Shown here one piece after another: positions 21,466 through 32,667 of a stretch of DNA of 64,000 bases. The position numbers were made by a program, and so were the translations under genes. The stretch covers positions 5,103,564 to 5,167,563 of the forward strand of contig CM055211.1 in assembly GCA_029224185.1 (NCBI GenBank). The letters run 5' to 3'. The stretch comes from Karalla daura. Lineage: Eukaryota; Chordata; Actinopteri; Chaetodontiformes; Leiognathidae. Each line of letters starts with the position of its first letter. Positions within the stretch are counted from its first letter, which is position 1. The notes under the pieces are model-generated. The model saw only the letters and a program-made list of their open reading frames with translations. It was not told where the DNA came from and made no database searches.

Positions 21466-22094
21466 CCCCACTCGTACTGTGTGAGTCGACTCACTGCTCT
21501 AAACTTGACCTAAGCTCTAATCTGCAGCAGCTCCTTCATTTCCAAAAAAAAAAAAAAAGAAAAAATTGCTGTAATGAGATTTTGGCGAAACTGGCTTTTC
21601 AGCCAGGCTTGGTGCCAGAGGCTGTTTCAGAACGGAGAAAAGGAAAGTGTTGGAAAAAGAAACCGGAGAAGCTTTTATTATTAATATTCAAAATAAACAA
21701 GACAATCTATCACAACATACTACAGAAGACAAAAAAAAACAGGCGCAACAGGTCATTCAATCTCGCCGATTCTCTCTAATTAGCAAATGTTTTTTTTCCA
21801 CTTTTCTGAGAGAACATGCAGCGGTGTGAACGCGCGGTCCCTCGCCGAGGCCCATAAATAACCGTCACTCTAACCGCTAACGCGGCAGCTGTGCGCTCTG
21901 TAATGAGGCCTGTCGTGGTTTGGGTTTGTAATTTCCTGCGCGTGTTATTTTGAAAGGGTCTCTCCTCGTGTGTCGCGTTGCCCTGCATCCTGTCTGTCTG
22001 CGCGCTTCACCGCCACCCTTTCTCATTACCCTCGGGTCTGTCGTCCCACAGTTTGCAGTCCGCGCGGTTTCTGCGCGTTTTTTACAACGCATTT

Positions 22095-22200
22095 TGTCCT
22101 TCGAGCTCGTTAAGGCCTCTCAGCCAATCAGAGGCCTCGCTGCTCTCTGTGGGCGGGCCGGCACACCTGTGCCTCGTTGACCTCGTTAGGCCAGCTGCCA
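22095..22200. repeat. dispersed relative of the satellite unit
   Basis: Contains GAGCTCGTTAAGGCCTCTCA, GCCAATCAGAGGCCTCG, GCACACCTGTGCCTCG and CCTCGTTAGGCCAGC, the same word set as the satellite at 15.5-18.5 kb (GAGCTCGTTAAACC, GCCAATCA, CACACCTGTCC, CCTCGTTAGCC) in a single, diverged arrangement. This suggests the satellite grew from an interspersed repeat present elsewhere. Confidence 0.55.
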
Positions 22201-22461
22201 CGTTTGTCTTTAAACATACTCAAGCTATTCAAGTATTGTGCCAGCTATTGCCAGTTGTTAAAAGTTATTGTGTAACTTTTTAGCTTTTCTTTATCAACTG
22301 AGGAGCAAATAGTCGAAACTGTGTGTTAAAGAGCAGTAATTAAGTATTTGTTCCACCACTGGTGAAACAAATACAAATGCTGGCACCATTGGTGCTGCTA
22401 ATGGTGAGAAACCTCATCATTAAGACTATTTTTGGTATCATTGTAAGGCAGATGTGACCAG

Positions 22462-22705
22462 CACAGTCGCTTCACATGATTCGGTTTAAAACCTGGTCAG
22501 ACTGTAGTCCTTACTGTGTGGATTTTGCATGTTTTTGTTATCCATATGCATGCACGTTGGTGTTGAATGGCCATAGCTGCGAGTATGAGAGTGACTGGAG
22601 TGTGAATGTGTGTATGTCCTATGCCTCCATCTGGCATTTGAACCAGAGAGCATGTCTTGCCTCGAGGCGACAGTGCTATCCACCCATCCACCATGTCGCC
22701 CAGAC
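22462..22705. repeat. back-to-back SINE-like chimera, copies 5a (+) and 5b (-)
   Basis: The left part reads forward: CAGCACAGTCGCTTCACATG, GGTTTAAAACCTGGTCAG, CTGTGTGGATTTTGCATG, then GAGTGTGAATGTGTG. The right part (about 22625-22705) is a head in the opposite orientation: ATTTGAACCAGAGAGCATG, GAGGCGACAGTGCTATCCAC and CATCCACCATGTCGCCCAG. Two heads therefore face away from a shared interior. Confidence 0.7.
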
Positions 22706-22825
22706 CCCAAGCAACTCCATCAAATACACTGCAGATTTAGAGTCGATACAATTAACTAAAAAGCCCTGAAAAAGCAAATCATGCCACAGTTTCTCTATAC
22801 ATTGGACTGATGGGAAACTAGGAAG

Positions 22826-22854
22826 CGTGTGTGTGTATGTGTGTGTGTGTGTGT
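22826..22854. repeat. (GT)n microsatellite
   Basis: GT repeat with a GTAT interruption. Confidence 0.95.
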
Positions 22855-23257
22855 TAATCCTGCCCTGACCACACTGCTGATCCGCCGCCAAGTGGGTCAG
22901 TCTCACTGGAGCAGACAAACACTGATGGAGCTGTATAGGTAGCAGGAGAAGAAGAAAGGGGGGTGAGGTGGGGGGAAGAAAAGACGGGCGAGGGTGTGTG
23001 TTTATTTACCCCCATTCTGCTGGGGGAAAAGTGTTGCCCCCCCCACCTCCACCCCCACCGCCCCTCCACGCTTCCTCGAAATCTGTTTGAGTTTTACGGA
23101 ATCGAAAAAGAGAGAAAACGAGAGCGGGGGTCACGGGCCGCAACGAGGCCGCCGTACAAAAACAATAGCACATTGCTGAGGTAGGCATATTCAGGGAAGT
23201 GGGAAATGCCTTCTGTATGTATGGATGTGTAAGGGGATTAACTGTGAGCGTGCACGT

Positions 23258-23297
23258 GCACACACACACATACAGGCACACACACACACACACACAT
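23258..23297. repeat. (CA)n microsatellite, interrupted
   Basis: CA repeat broken by TACAGG. Confidence 0.9.
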
Positions 23298-23430
23298 CTT
23301 AACCACAACCAGACTGGTCCCAGATGTGGAGCGGTGTGAAGCAGCTGGACAGTTTCTGGGCCTTCAGAGGTGGTCAGGGGCCACGTCTGCACAAACACAA
23401 CTACAGCGCCTCCAATCACGTGAGCACGCT

Positions 23431-23494
23431 CGCACACACGCACACGCACACACACACACGCACACACACACACAGAGGCAGGCAGGCAGGCAGG
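23431..23494. repeat. (CA)n plus (GGCA)n compound repeat
   Basis: CA/CG repeat to 23474 followed by about five GGCA units. Confidence 0.95.
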
Positions 23495-23544
23495 CTGGAG
23501 GCCTCACACCGGGCGCTTTCATTGTTTTGGGTTTAAAACATTGC

Positions 23545-23700
23545 GTATGATTGACTTAGAGCTAATTAGCCTCTTATGCCGCTCGAATTACACAATAATC
23601 TGGCGGCCAGTTGGAAGTCCAGGCCTCGCAATGTCAACACACTTGATTTCGAAAAATGCATAAAAAAAACATAATAATCGCCCCCAATTGTTTTTTTTCC
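23545..23700. promoter_or_regulatory. candidate conserved non-coding element
   Basis: Complex sequence with GAGCTAATTAGCCTC (homeodomain core TAATTA), ATTACACAATAATC, AATGCATAAA and CCCCCAATTG. No coding frame is recognisable. The functional reading is inference from motif texture. Confidence 0.2.
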
Positions 23701-24142
23701 TTATTTTGAGCTCCTGTAAAACAATGAAACCGGGGAGCGTAATAACACCGGGCATTGTTTGGGTTTGTCTGGTCGCGCAGCGGGCAAACGCTTCTTGTGT
23801 GTAAATCCGATTAAGGAGCTCGGTTCGATTGGGATCAGCGACGAGACGACAGGGGAAAACAAAGCCGGAGGTGACGCGGACTGCGGACCGGCTCCAGGTT
23901 GTTTATGAGGCCCCGGGGAGGGCGGTGGGATCTGCAGATACAGGCGTCCGGCAGCCAAACGTGTCAGTGGTTACATCAGAACAGGCATCGACTTACTGAT
24001 AATCCGTGTGTGTCCCGATCATAAAAGCGGGGCCTCCGTGATTTTCCGTCGTGAATCACTCTGTGGTTTTTAGTGTGAATCATCAATGAAATTTGACTTT
24101 CTGCGCAACGCTCTCCTTGTTTTTCCTGAAAAATAAAGTAGA

Positions 24143-24176
24143 CGAAGAAGAAGATGAAGAAGAAGAAAAAAAAAAG
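24143..24176. repeat. (GAA)n purine tract
   Basis: GAAGAAGATGAAGAA followed by A10. It gives an acidic/lysine-rich artefact frame. Confidence 0.9.
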
Positions 24177-24836
24177 GTGAGAGGGAGGCGAAATACGATA
24201 AAGAGAAGGTCGGGGGAGGTCGTCCAGATGCTGACACGGAGCCGTTCCTACTGTTGCCTCACACGTCTTGAGAGAACTAGGCCACCTTCTCTGTTTTTTG
24301 AGTGTCTCACCATCTGTGGGCTCGAGACAAACTCTGAGGAGTCAAAGGACAGCGGCTCGAGGCGAAACCGGTAGCAGCCACGTCGATGATGGAGCGGGAC
24401 GTCAGGAAAGCTTCATCTCTGAGCCAGGCTGGAAGATCGAACCCGACCTGCGGCAAAACGAACTAACTGTGACCTAATGAGACCTTAGCGTATGCTACCA
24501 AGTAACCCTAACCCTGAGCACTATATACTATATATATATTGTTATTTTATCTCTGACGAGAAGACAAAATTCCATTTATAAGTCACTAATCTGATTGACT
24601 GTGTGATAATTCAGAGCAGAGCCAGGCCTCCAGACCAAAACAATCAGGCTGAACCTGAGCCGTCGAGCCCGCTGAGAAGCTCTGCTGACTCAGCTCGGGT
24701 CCGCCGCCTGCCTCTGGTTATCTGTCCCCGTATCGTCCTGTTAAAACAACATTAATCACAGAGATACAGCATTGTCTACACGGACACACTGGGCCCCGAA
24801 CACAACCGAGGCGAACTCAGATCTCTATCTCTCTTG

Positions 24837-24858
24837 CACACACACACACACACACACA
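24837..24858. repeat. (CA)11 microsatellite
   Basis: Perfect CA run. Confidence 0.95.
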
Positions 24859-25234
24859 GGGACAAACATCTGAGGCTCATTCTGCGCCCGTCACACGACA
24901 TCCCGTCCGATCCAGGCTCGAGCAGAGTGTCGACAGCTGATTTGGGCTGGATGAAGACGCGGGGACGTGTTGTTGAGGCTGCAGTCTCCGTTTGACAGGC
25001 GGGGACGTGACGCTGAGAAGCCCTCTCATGGCTGAACCCCCGGAACAGAGACTTTAGGATGGCGAATCTGAGGTTACAGGCTGTGGGTTGATCATGATAA
25101 ATCACAGATTTTATAGTGAAAACTTCCACAGAATTCTGAAGTAAACAAAGTGTGCTGAGTGTCCGCCATGTGAAAATGTGATCTCTCGCGTGCTCTTTGT
25201 TTACATCCGTCTGGCAGGCCCAGAGCTCGGGGGA

Positions 25235-25290
25235 CCCCCCCCCCCCCCCACCTCCCCCATACCACCCCCATCCCTCCCCCTCTGGTTACC
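25235..25290. repeat. C15 and C-rich tract
   Basis: C run at 25235-25249 followed by CCTCCCC/CCACCCC. A second C-rich stretch lies at 25,445-25,500 and a third near 25,617-25,650. Confidence 0.9.
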
Positions 25291-26038
25291 TGAACCCTCC
25301 AACTCTGACAAAACACAATTAAACGCAATAAAAACGTGACCTACTTTCACGCCGCGGCCGCGGCCAGGAGACAAGAGAGGCCTCCCGGACCTGGAGGATT
25401 AACACATGCTGCACACCTCTCTCACTGTACAAACCTGGTTTGATGCACCCCCCCTTACTCCCACCTACCCCCCCCCCAAACCCCCCTCCCCACTCCCACC
25501 GCCTCACGGGACTCCCACCTTTCCTCGGCCTCAGGTCACAGCTCATTTGCACAGGCCATCTGTGTTTCCCACTCTGACTTTTGTTGGGGCTGGGAGTCTC
25601 AGACCTGCTCACGTGTCCCCACCCCCCCATCCCTAACCCCCCCCCCCTCCATCCCAACGTCTCCCACTCCAACTGGGGCACGATAATTCACACCGGGGCA
25701 GGTAACAAATCGGCCGTCTTATCGTGTAGCTGATAGATATTACTCGTCTCCCAGGATGGGATTATTGCACAACGCCGTCGTGTCACTTATGTGGGAGTCT
25801 GACAGTTAAAACAAATATAATTAGAAAAAAAAAAATCCCTGTTCTCCCTCCCCGACTGTAAAGGTCTCTCTCTCTCGAGGAGTGATTCAGTTGCACGTAG
25901 GAGGTTTGGAAATGATTTGCCTTCAAATCTGTCACGGACTTAATCCATTTCTATCAGCGCAGAAAGCCAGAGACAGGCAAAAACGACAAGGGGAAGACAT
26001 ATGGCTTTAACAAAACATCACTCTTATCCCACTCCTTT

Positions 26039-26040
<2 letters not shown>

Positions 26041-26072
<32 letters not shown>

Positions 26073-26096
26073 TCCCTCTCTCTCTGTCTTTTTTTT
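26041..26096. repeat. (TC)n polypyrimidine tract
   Basis: TC repeat with TG and CC interruptions, ending in T8. Confidence 0.95.
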
Positions 26097-26202
26097 GTTA
26101 TTATTATTTGCTGGGTCGAAACGTGAGCTGATGTTTTCCAGAAGCTGCCGAGGCAGATTTCTGGATACGACACGGGGTGTGGAGATTCGTCACCTGTCTC
26201 AC

Positions 26203-26264
26203 CCACACACACACACAGACACACAGACACACATGTTGCGATCACACATATACACACACACACC
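26203..26264. repeat. (CA)n microsatellite, interrupted
   Basis: CA and CAGA units broken by ATGTTGCGATC. Confidence 0.9.
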
Positions 26265-26500
26265 TGATTTGAGGCTGTCGCCGGCCTGGATGTGTGCTGA
26301 GGCCGTAGCATGCGCGGCGGGTCACCGCGGGGAAAAAGGCCCCGTCTGCAAAGCCAATTAGGATCTCGGCGCTCCATAAAAACAGACTGAGCCTGCAGCT
26401 CCGGGGAAAACTTTCCTGGCTCGGGAGTCCACGTGGAGTCTTTCCAATATGACAATTTGGAGCAATGGGCGGTAGAAAAAAAGTTTTTAAAAAAAAGGGA

Positions 26501-26520
26501 AAGAGAGAGAGAGAGAGAGA
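26501..26520. repeat. (AG)10 microsatellite
   Basis: Perfect AG run. Confidence 0.95.
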
Positions 26521-26686
26521 GCGAGAAAAAAAGTGAAACCTAATCTCTCCACTCCCAAAATATTTGCACTTCGGAGAAAAACAAAAGTGATCCGATCTCT
26601 GTTTGAATCTGATTTCGGTGACACACTTCTCGAAGGAGACGAGAGTGGAGCGGACACACAATCTGTCTTGGACAGGAAAATTACTC

Positions 26687-26694
<8 letters not shown>

Positions 26695-26717
<23 letters not shown>
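26695..26717. repeat. (TG)n microsatellite
   Basis: Perfect TG run. Confidence 0.95.
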
Positions 26718-26744
26718 CCTGTGATTTCTGTTCCTGGGAAGTAG

Positions 26745-26990
26745 CATCTTAAAGCCCATAGGAAACACTTGCATGCAGACCTATTAAGATTATGGTGCTA
26801 TTGCATCATCCCCGTAGTAACTTCCTATCTGTCTGCGTCATAGGAGATGAAGATGTTCCTCCCGCATCCTTAATGGAGAATTTGTATTCCATCATCATCT
26901 TGCAGGAAACCACGTATTTAAAGTATATAGAATTCAAAATACTCTACAGTTTAATAAAGAGACACTAATATATTGCAATATTCTCTTCCA
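26745..26990. promoter_or_regulatory. candidate conserved non-coding element
   Basis: About 245 bases of complex sequence without repeats: TTGCATGCAGACC, ATTAAGATTATGG, GCATCCTTAATGG, TTGTATTCCATC and GTATTTAAAGTATA. It directly abuts the exon-like interval at 26,992, so it could alternatively be intron sequence conserved next to an exon. Confidence 0.25.
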
Positions 26991-26991
26991 G

Positions 26992-27068
26992 GTATTTCCC
27001 AGCTGCACCCTGGCTGCCCCATTTTCGCACCATCCAGATCCCGACATGCCAGCTTCAGGAGGCCAGAG
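26992..27068 (+). other. exon-like interval, 77 nt, unproven
   Basis: It is preceded by a good acceptor context (pyrimidine-rich TTCTCTTCCAG ending 26991) and followed by a strong donor (AG then GTGAGA from 27069). All three forward frames are open across it, so the frame cannot be chosen, and 77 nt would shift phase. None of the three peptides resembles a family I know. The bases right after the acceptor (GTATTT) also resemble a donor, which weakens the call. This kind of coincidence is expected a few times in 64 kb. Confidence 0.15.
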
Positions 27069-27714
27069 GTGAGACTTTGAAGAGATAATTGCCCGTACGG
27101 GACGTTTTCTCGCGTCGGGAGGGACGGATCCTTTTTCCCGGGCGTCAATCACGCTTCCCTTTGTCCGGGGCCGGGCGCCGGAATGCGCATCTGTGCATTT
27201 CTGCCAGACAAGAAGAAGACAAATTAGCCTCAACGTCAACTCGTTTTCGCCCTTTCAAAGGCTGTGAAAACACAACCTGCGCCGACCGGGTCCGCCCCAC
27301 CCCGCGGCCGTGTATTATGATTTATGTCGCCATTGAATACAGTACTGAGGGCGATCAATGGGCAGAGACACTGCGGCCTTATGCGGCCCAGCTGCTGCTG
27401 CAGCTGATCAGGAGTCAAAAAAGCAGAAACGTGTTCCCAAAGTGGCACCGATTCCCAAAGACGACTGAGAGAAAACAGAGAGAGAGTCCTGCCCACCCAC
27501 ACACTGACCCACAAGCACAGATATGCCACCTACAGCACTCCCTCCACCCCTCCTCCCCTCTCACACACACACAAGTGAAGGGACACAGAGACCCAGTTTC
27601 GACAACAATCCCAGCGTGATTTACTGAGCTTGGGTTCAGGCTTTTGCCCTATTTCTCTGACTTTCTTTCCCAGGTCTCTGTCAGCTCATGTCTCCCTTGT
27701 TTTCCCTCTCTTTC

Positions 27715-27745
27715 TCACACACACACACACCACCACACACACACA
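27715..27745. repeat. (CA)n microsatellite
   Basis: CA repeat with a CACCAC interruption. Confidence 0.9.
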
Positions 27746-28204
27746 TTTCCTCTCAGGTGATCCAGATCCAGATCACAGTACTTAATGTGTCACGCTTGAC
27801 TTTTCGCCTCAGAGGGGGGGGAGGAATTTTTTCCCCTGCAACCACCTCCCAGGTTTGAACTTTTACAACATTTTCACATCTTATCGTCTCAATAAAAAAG
27901 TCCGAGAGCTAATCCCGCAAAGCACGAGAATTCTCCAATTCTCCACTTCGTCGACCCCACCCCCTTCTCCCTCCACCCTCCACATCCATCAGTTTGTGTT
28001 ATGATTGCTAAAACAGGAGCACAAACCAGGTGCTGACAGAGCCGCTGTCATAACCCATAAAGTCGAGCTTGTGCAAGTCAACATATAATACGTTGTTGCA
28101 CAACACACTGTCGAACATATACATCTATATGACCTGCAGCGTGGAGCCTGGGTGGCCCCCCCCAGCACCATAATGGAACCCATCCTCCACCGATGCTGAC
28201 TAAA

Positions 28205-28500
28205 ATGGGAGCCCCCTTTGTGCAAGCCAATTTATACAAACAGTGCCCTAATAGACGCCATTATTGGGAATTAAATTTGCGGAGCACTTAGGCATATTTG
28301 GATTTTTCCACATTGGGCCTAATTCGGCGTATCCAACCTGTTCCATCTGTGGGGAAAACAGTTGCAGTTCTCCCTAATGCGCTAAAACCTGTACGTTTTA
28401 ATGGAATAGCTGACGTATCGCGCGCGGTTCCAGGAAGATAATGCAAAACTAATCTGTCTAATGAAGCAAATGAACGCTTCGCCCGGATCCAAATGTGTGC
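28205..28500. promoter_or_regulatory. candidate conserved non-coding elements
   Basis: Complex sequence with AATTTATACAAACAG, CCATTATTGGGAATTAAA, GCATATTTGG and, further on, GATAATGCAAAACTAATC and TAATGAAGCAAATG. The words are homeodomain, POU or forkhead-like. No splice signals of note and no recognisable peptide. Confidence 0.25.
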
Positions 28501-29042
28501 TGATGTTCTACCTGAGTGGTGCCTCCACTTCCACTCCCCGCAGCAACTCGTTAATATGTCATGCTGTTTAACCAACTTGCATTTTGTAAGTTCACGAAAA
28601 CACAATATGATAACGTTTTGCTGCTATTTCCGAGCTTGTAGAGCCACGTCGATCCCCGTAGATGTGTTTAGATCTCCAAAGTGAGAGGGAAGTATCTGCT
28701 CTTCTGGCTGCCAAATGTCCTCCAGGTTGATTTTATAGCAGCTTTATTTGCAGAGTTACAAACTACAGGATGTGTTTTTTTAGCTTTCTCGCTGAGAGAT
28801 GTGGTTACCTTGAGGCTGCAAGCGTTTAGATGCTGTGTGTTCAGCCTGTCCATTTGGCGTTCGCAACGTCACAAGACATCGAATACGCGCTCGGGACGAA
28901 ACTTTTACAAGTCATGTTAGCCCTCCAGTGACTCGGCCTGGAGTGGTCACACCTCAACGGGCCACCCAGGGGTGTTAGAATCGGCCCCTAGAACCTGCTG
29001 GCCCTGGGCCATCCGGCCCGGCACAGGAGCCCGGCTGGAGAT

Positions 29043-29059
29043 CCCCCCCCCCCCCCCCC
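29043..29059. repeat. C17 homopolymer
   Basis: Seventeen Cs. Confidence 0.95.
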
Positions 29060-29236
29060 TCTACCGATGTCAGAATCTCTGCAACAGATCTGCCCGAGAT
29101 CCCCTCGCATAGTCAGATGAAAGTCTGCTACCGGTAAGTAGGCCATAAAACCACAGGAAGGAGGGGGGGAGAAAGAGAAAGAGAGAGAGAGAAAAAAAAG
29201 AGAGGGCCCAGTACTCAATGCCAAAACACTGCCTCT

Positions 29237-29264
29237 CTCCTCCTCCTCCTCCTCCTCCTCCTCC
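29237..29264. repeat. (CTC)n trinucleotide repeat
   Basis: About nine CTC units directly upstream of a CAG that could serve as an acceptor. Confidence 0.9.
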
Positions 29265-29268
29265 TCAG

Positions 29269-29324
29269 ACCCAGTGCATCCTCATCGCCTCAGACAAATG
29301 GGTCAGGAGGATCCAGATCGTTAG
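29269..29324 (+). other. exon-like interval, 56 nt, unproven
   Basis: The CTC repeat ending CTCCTCAG (29268) acts as a polypyrimidine tract, and the interval ends TTAG before GTGAGC (29325). The first frame reads TQCILIASDKWVRRIQIV, which has no low-complexity bias. The third frame ends in a stop. I do not recognise the peptide, and a microsatellite upstream of AG easily imitates an acceptor. Confidence 0.12.
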
Positions 29325-29414
29325 GTGAGCTGCGGGGGTGTCGCTGTGGTGTCGCCATAATTACCCTCCATCATCACCACACCCGGAGAACTCCTCTCAC
29401 TATTGAATAAAGAT

Positions 29415-29457
29415 GTATGTGCGTGTGTGGGGTGTGTGTATGTGCGTGTGTGTGTGG
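29415..29457. repeat. (GT)n microsatellite, interrupted
   Basis: GT repeat with GC, GGG and TAT interruptions. Confidence 0.9.
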
Positions 29458-29529
29458 TTTACGGAGCCAAAAAGGAAGCTACCGACAGCTGTTCCTCTCA
29501 TCGCCTGTAACTGACGAGGGGAAGTGACC

Positions 29530-29613
29530 TCCCTCTCTCTCTCTCTCCCTCTCTCTCTCTTCTCTTTGCTTCTGTCTCTTCTTCGTCCTCCTCCTCTTCT
29601 TCTTCCTCCTCTT
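29530..29613. repeat. polypyrimidine tract (CT)n/(CTC)n
   Basis: Nearly pure pyrimidine for more than 80 bases. Confidence 0.9.
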
Positions 29614-30060
29614 ACTCTGTATCATCGGCACGGATCAGGCCCGAGATCCTTGACCTGTCACGCAGTCAAGAAAAGCATGTTCCCCGATGAGAGGGGGAGG
29701 GATAGAGGGAGGGATGGAGGGAGGGGGGATGGGGACGATTCCGGTGCGTGTCGTCTGTATCCTATATCATCATCATTTCCTTTCGGCTGCTAGACTCCCA
29801 GGCTGCATCGGGGGATAATTACAGCACCATTGATTGTCATGGTGGAGCCATAACTGCATTTCCTGTCACCGTTTTTCGGCGGGGTTTTGAGTTACGAGAC
29901 CCCCTCGACTTTGACTCAGACTTTTAAAAAGCGAGGCAAATTCCCCCTGTTTTGCATTTCGTGCCACTCGAGAAGACGGATCGAGTTTAAAGTGGATCTA
30001 AACTTCACTCCCGGGCACTCAATTGTAGACTTTTTGTTTTTTTCTTTAAGAACACAAAGA

Positions 30061-30125
30061 CAGCCCCTGCCAGGCTTGAACCCCCCCCCCCACCACCTCC
30101 CCACCCCCCCAACACCCCTCCTCAT
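30061..30125. repeat. C-rich tract
   Basis: CCCCCCCCCC, CCACCTCCCC and CCCCAACACC runs. The complement is G-rich. Confidence 0.85.
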
Positions 30126-30429
30126 CTTTGCCTCTAATATGACTGGACGTTTGGGACGGAGACAAGAATTAGTCAGCTGAGTGACGTTTTTAGTGAGACT
30201 CCTTGTAAGTTTCCGAGTCGTTTTCCGGCGCTGCCACTCGCTCCGGCGTCATTTACCGGAGCGGGCGCTCGCTTCCAGCACAACCTGGCAACGCCGCGCG
30301 CCAGCGAGGTGGAGCGACGTCCACGCCTTGGGGTTTCTGAGCTTGCACAAAAGCGCTCAACGAGGAAAAAAAAACCCCAAAAACATCCAGGTTATCTTTG
30401 ACCTCCAGAAGCGAGCCGTTGACTGACCT

Positions 30430-30600
30430 CCCGAGGCCTCACAGTCATTGATTATGTGCCAGATCGGCACGGTTGAAGCCCAGGCCAGAGTCATTAGCCT
30501 GGTAACCCACAGCGCTGCTTGTTATTGTCAGTTCTCACGGCTCCGTCGTTGGGTGGCAGCGCAGATAAGCCACACATGGAAGCCATTCCCGCCTATCTCC
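30430..30600. promoter_or_regulatory. candidate conserved non-coding element
   Basis: Complex sequence with CAGTCATTGATTATGTGCC, GAGTCATTAGCCTGG, TTGTTATTGTCAG (SOX-like) and CAGATAAGCC (GATA-like). No coding frame is recognised. Confidence 0.2.
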
Positions 30601-30629
30601 CGGTATGAGCTCGGTTCCTGTATCCAGAT

Positions 30630-30653
30630 TGTGTGTGTGTGTGTGTGTGTGTT
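30630..30653. repeat. (TG)12 microsatellite
   Basis: Perfect TG run. Confidence 0.95.
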
Positions 30654-31181
30654 GTTTCTCTGCCACACAGGAGCACACATCTGCTGCGGATAAGCCTATA
30701 GAAAGGTTACTCTAACATCTCCTGAACCAGCCTCCACGGCTACATCATTATGCCATTGTTTGACTCCTTTTCTGTAAACGAAGTAGCATGAAGTAGCAAA
30801 AAAAATCCCCCCTCTCTCAGTTTCGATTCTCGTGCACAAGCTGGGGAGTCACGGCTTCGTAAAACGTCCGAGGGCCTTGTTTGCTTTTGGAAGATGTGAA
30901 AATATATGCGAACCACATGATTCCTGCGCTCCCCTCGCACGCGGGCCAACAAGTAGCAGAGGCATTATAAAAGTTGTGGTTCGTGGCACTAACAGTCTGC
31001 CCCGGGCAGTGAACTGCGAAACGACCGCGAGCTGCTCTTCATCAAGGCGTGGCCCCGGTGGATCAGCACCGTGCTGACTTTGTCCAGATCTGAAGTTTAC
31101 AGAACAAAAAGTCATGTCCACTAGAAAATGCCTCCCGGTGCCACATCCATGCTTTCCATTAGCGGTACGCAAGTACGCTCT

Positions 31182-31210
31182 CTTATTATTATTATCATTA
31201 TTATTATTAT
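31182..31210. repeat. (TTA)n repeat
   Basis: TTA units with one TCA interruption. Confidence 0.9.
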
Positions 31211-32330
31211 ACGTTACATTCTCTGGGCTTAGCTCAAAAGTTTGGAATTTCTTAAAAAACACTTCTTCATGTGCCTTTTTGAAAGAGTTTTTCTGGCCCT
31301 TTCAAAGCCCCTAAAAAGCCCTGCCAAACCTTTCACGCTTGATAAAGCCTGAAAGTTTTTTTTTACGGTCTCTCAAAAGAAGGGGCAACATCTCAGATGT
31401 TACACATTTCGGCCTCTTTTTGGAGCGGAAGCCTTTTGATCTGCAGACTTTCGCCATCGACTCCAAGAGCATTGATCAGCTGGAGCGAGCTTTTATCCAA
31501 ACAGAAGGTTGACCTCTTTTTTGGAGACTCGGGGGTTTCTGCCTGCTGCTTCTTGCTGCTCCTGTGGACCGAGAGCTAAACTGCAGATCAGAGAGGCTTT
31601 CAACACCCACAGTGGGAATTGCTGCACGCCCCGTTCAGTTCAATTTGGCTCACTCTTAACTCTTCCGAGCCGACCGACTCCTTTCAGCTCTCCTCTACCC
31701 ATTTCGGCTCTATTTTTTCTTCCTTTCTTCGCTACTTCACAGATCCTATGGTGACTTCATCTGTCATAACCTGCACAGGACGCGTGAGAACATTGTTTCC
31801 CCCCTGACTTCCTCAAACAAGGTTGTACGTTACGCTTCCTTTTCACACACGCCCCCAGCTTCCTTCCACGTCTGACTAATTGGCGAGGTGAGGGGGGTTG
31901 TTGTCCCGGGACGGCGTGAAAAAGCGTGGCAGATGTTGGGCGTCAGGTGGAGGTGCAGGCCGAGCTGACCTCGATTATTTCCCGGCACTTGGGCGTGTGT
32001 CCGCGAAACTTTACGGGGAGGACGTAAATCTAAGGGAGGGGAGGTCGGGAAGTCCATCACAATGGCTGGCAGGAAACACGGGCACGCCGCCATGACTCAG
32101 CAAAATTTTGAGGGATGGAGGAGAGGAGGGGAAGAGGGGGTTATCCCAAAATTTCCCCCCCCTTTCAAGATTAGTCTATCTTTCATGAGGAAATTGCAGT
32201 CCATTTGATAAGCTAATCTCCTTTTTAGATTCCTTTTTTTTAAAGGTATTGTCGCTCAAATGACATTCACTTTGATTTCGGAGACTTCAAAGTGAAAGTT
32301 GGAGGTCCTCCGAGTTTCTGCCGCGTACTT

Positions 32331-32356
32331 CAGAGCTTCCAGAGCTTCCAGAGCTT
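32331..32356. repeat. short tandem repeat of AGAGCTTCC
   Basis: Three consecutive near-identical copies of CAGAGCTTC. Confidence 0.8.
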
Positions 32357-32652
32357 AGGTGGAGTGAAAGATGATCCATTTGATGTAGGAGATTTGGTTA
32401 GTCGAAGGAAATTAACCTGCTGGGGAGCGCCCCTTGATCTGCTACCTCGACTTTAGCCTGTAATGAGCCTCGGCAATATGAGAGCTCTGTGTCGGGCGGC
32501 AGACAAGGCCGGGCCTTGGAGATTGATTCGCCGTCCCCAGTTGCATTAACATCACGTGCGCGTCGACGTTGGAAAAACGACACCGGTGCGTGCGTTTGGA
32601 TGTATCTGTTAACATATGGACTCCAGGGAGAGGTATGGAGGTGGGGAGATAA

Positions 32653-32667
32653 GGGGGGGGGGGGGGG
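32653..32667. repeat. G15 homopolymer
   Basis: Fifteen Gs. Confidence 0.95.

Larger units (their letters stand above)
18500..22095. other. non-coding sequence with SINE copy and CA/GT tracts
   Basis: No recognised exon. It holds a complex, possibly conserved block at 18,570-18,770, a SINE-like copy (18,946-19,125), a G13 run (19451-19463), CA and GT tracts, and a 16-bp GC palindrome at 20366-20381. The 220-codon forward frame at 20209-20871 and the 181-codon reverse frame at 19925-20470 cross the CA repeat and are open only because of it. Confidence 0.55.
22705..30430. other. non-coding sequence with repeats and candidate elements
   Basis: No recognised gene. It contains GT, CA, GGCA, GAA, TC and C-rich tracts, several complex AT-rich stretches (23,545-23,700; 26,745-26,990; 28,205-28,500) and two exon-like intervals (26,992-27,068; 29,269-29,324) supported only by splice-site-like words. 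The two-unit telomere-like word AACCCTAACCCT near 24,505 is too short to mean anything. Confidence 0.55.

Noticed and set aside
24500..24516. Telomere-like AACCCTAACCCT
   Set aside because: Only two units. Similar single or double units occur by chance elsewhere (for example 18,690 and 61,030).
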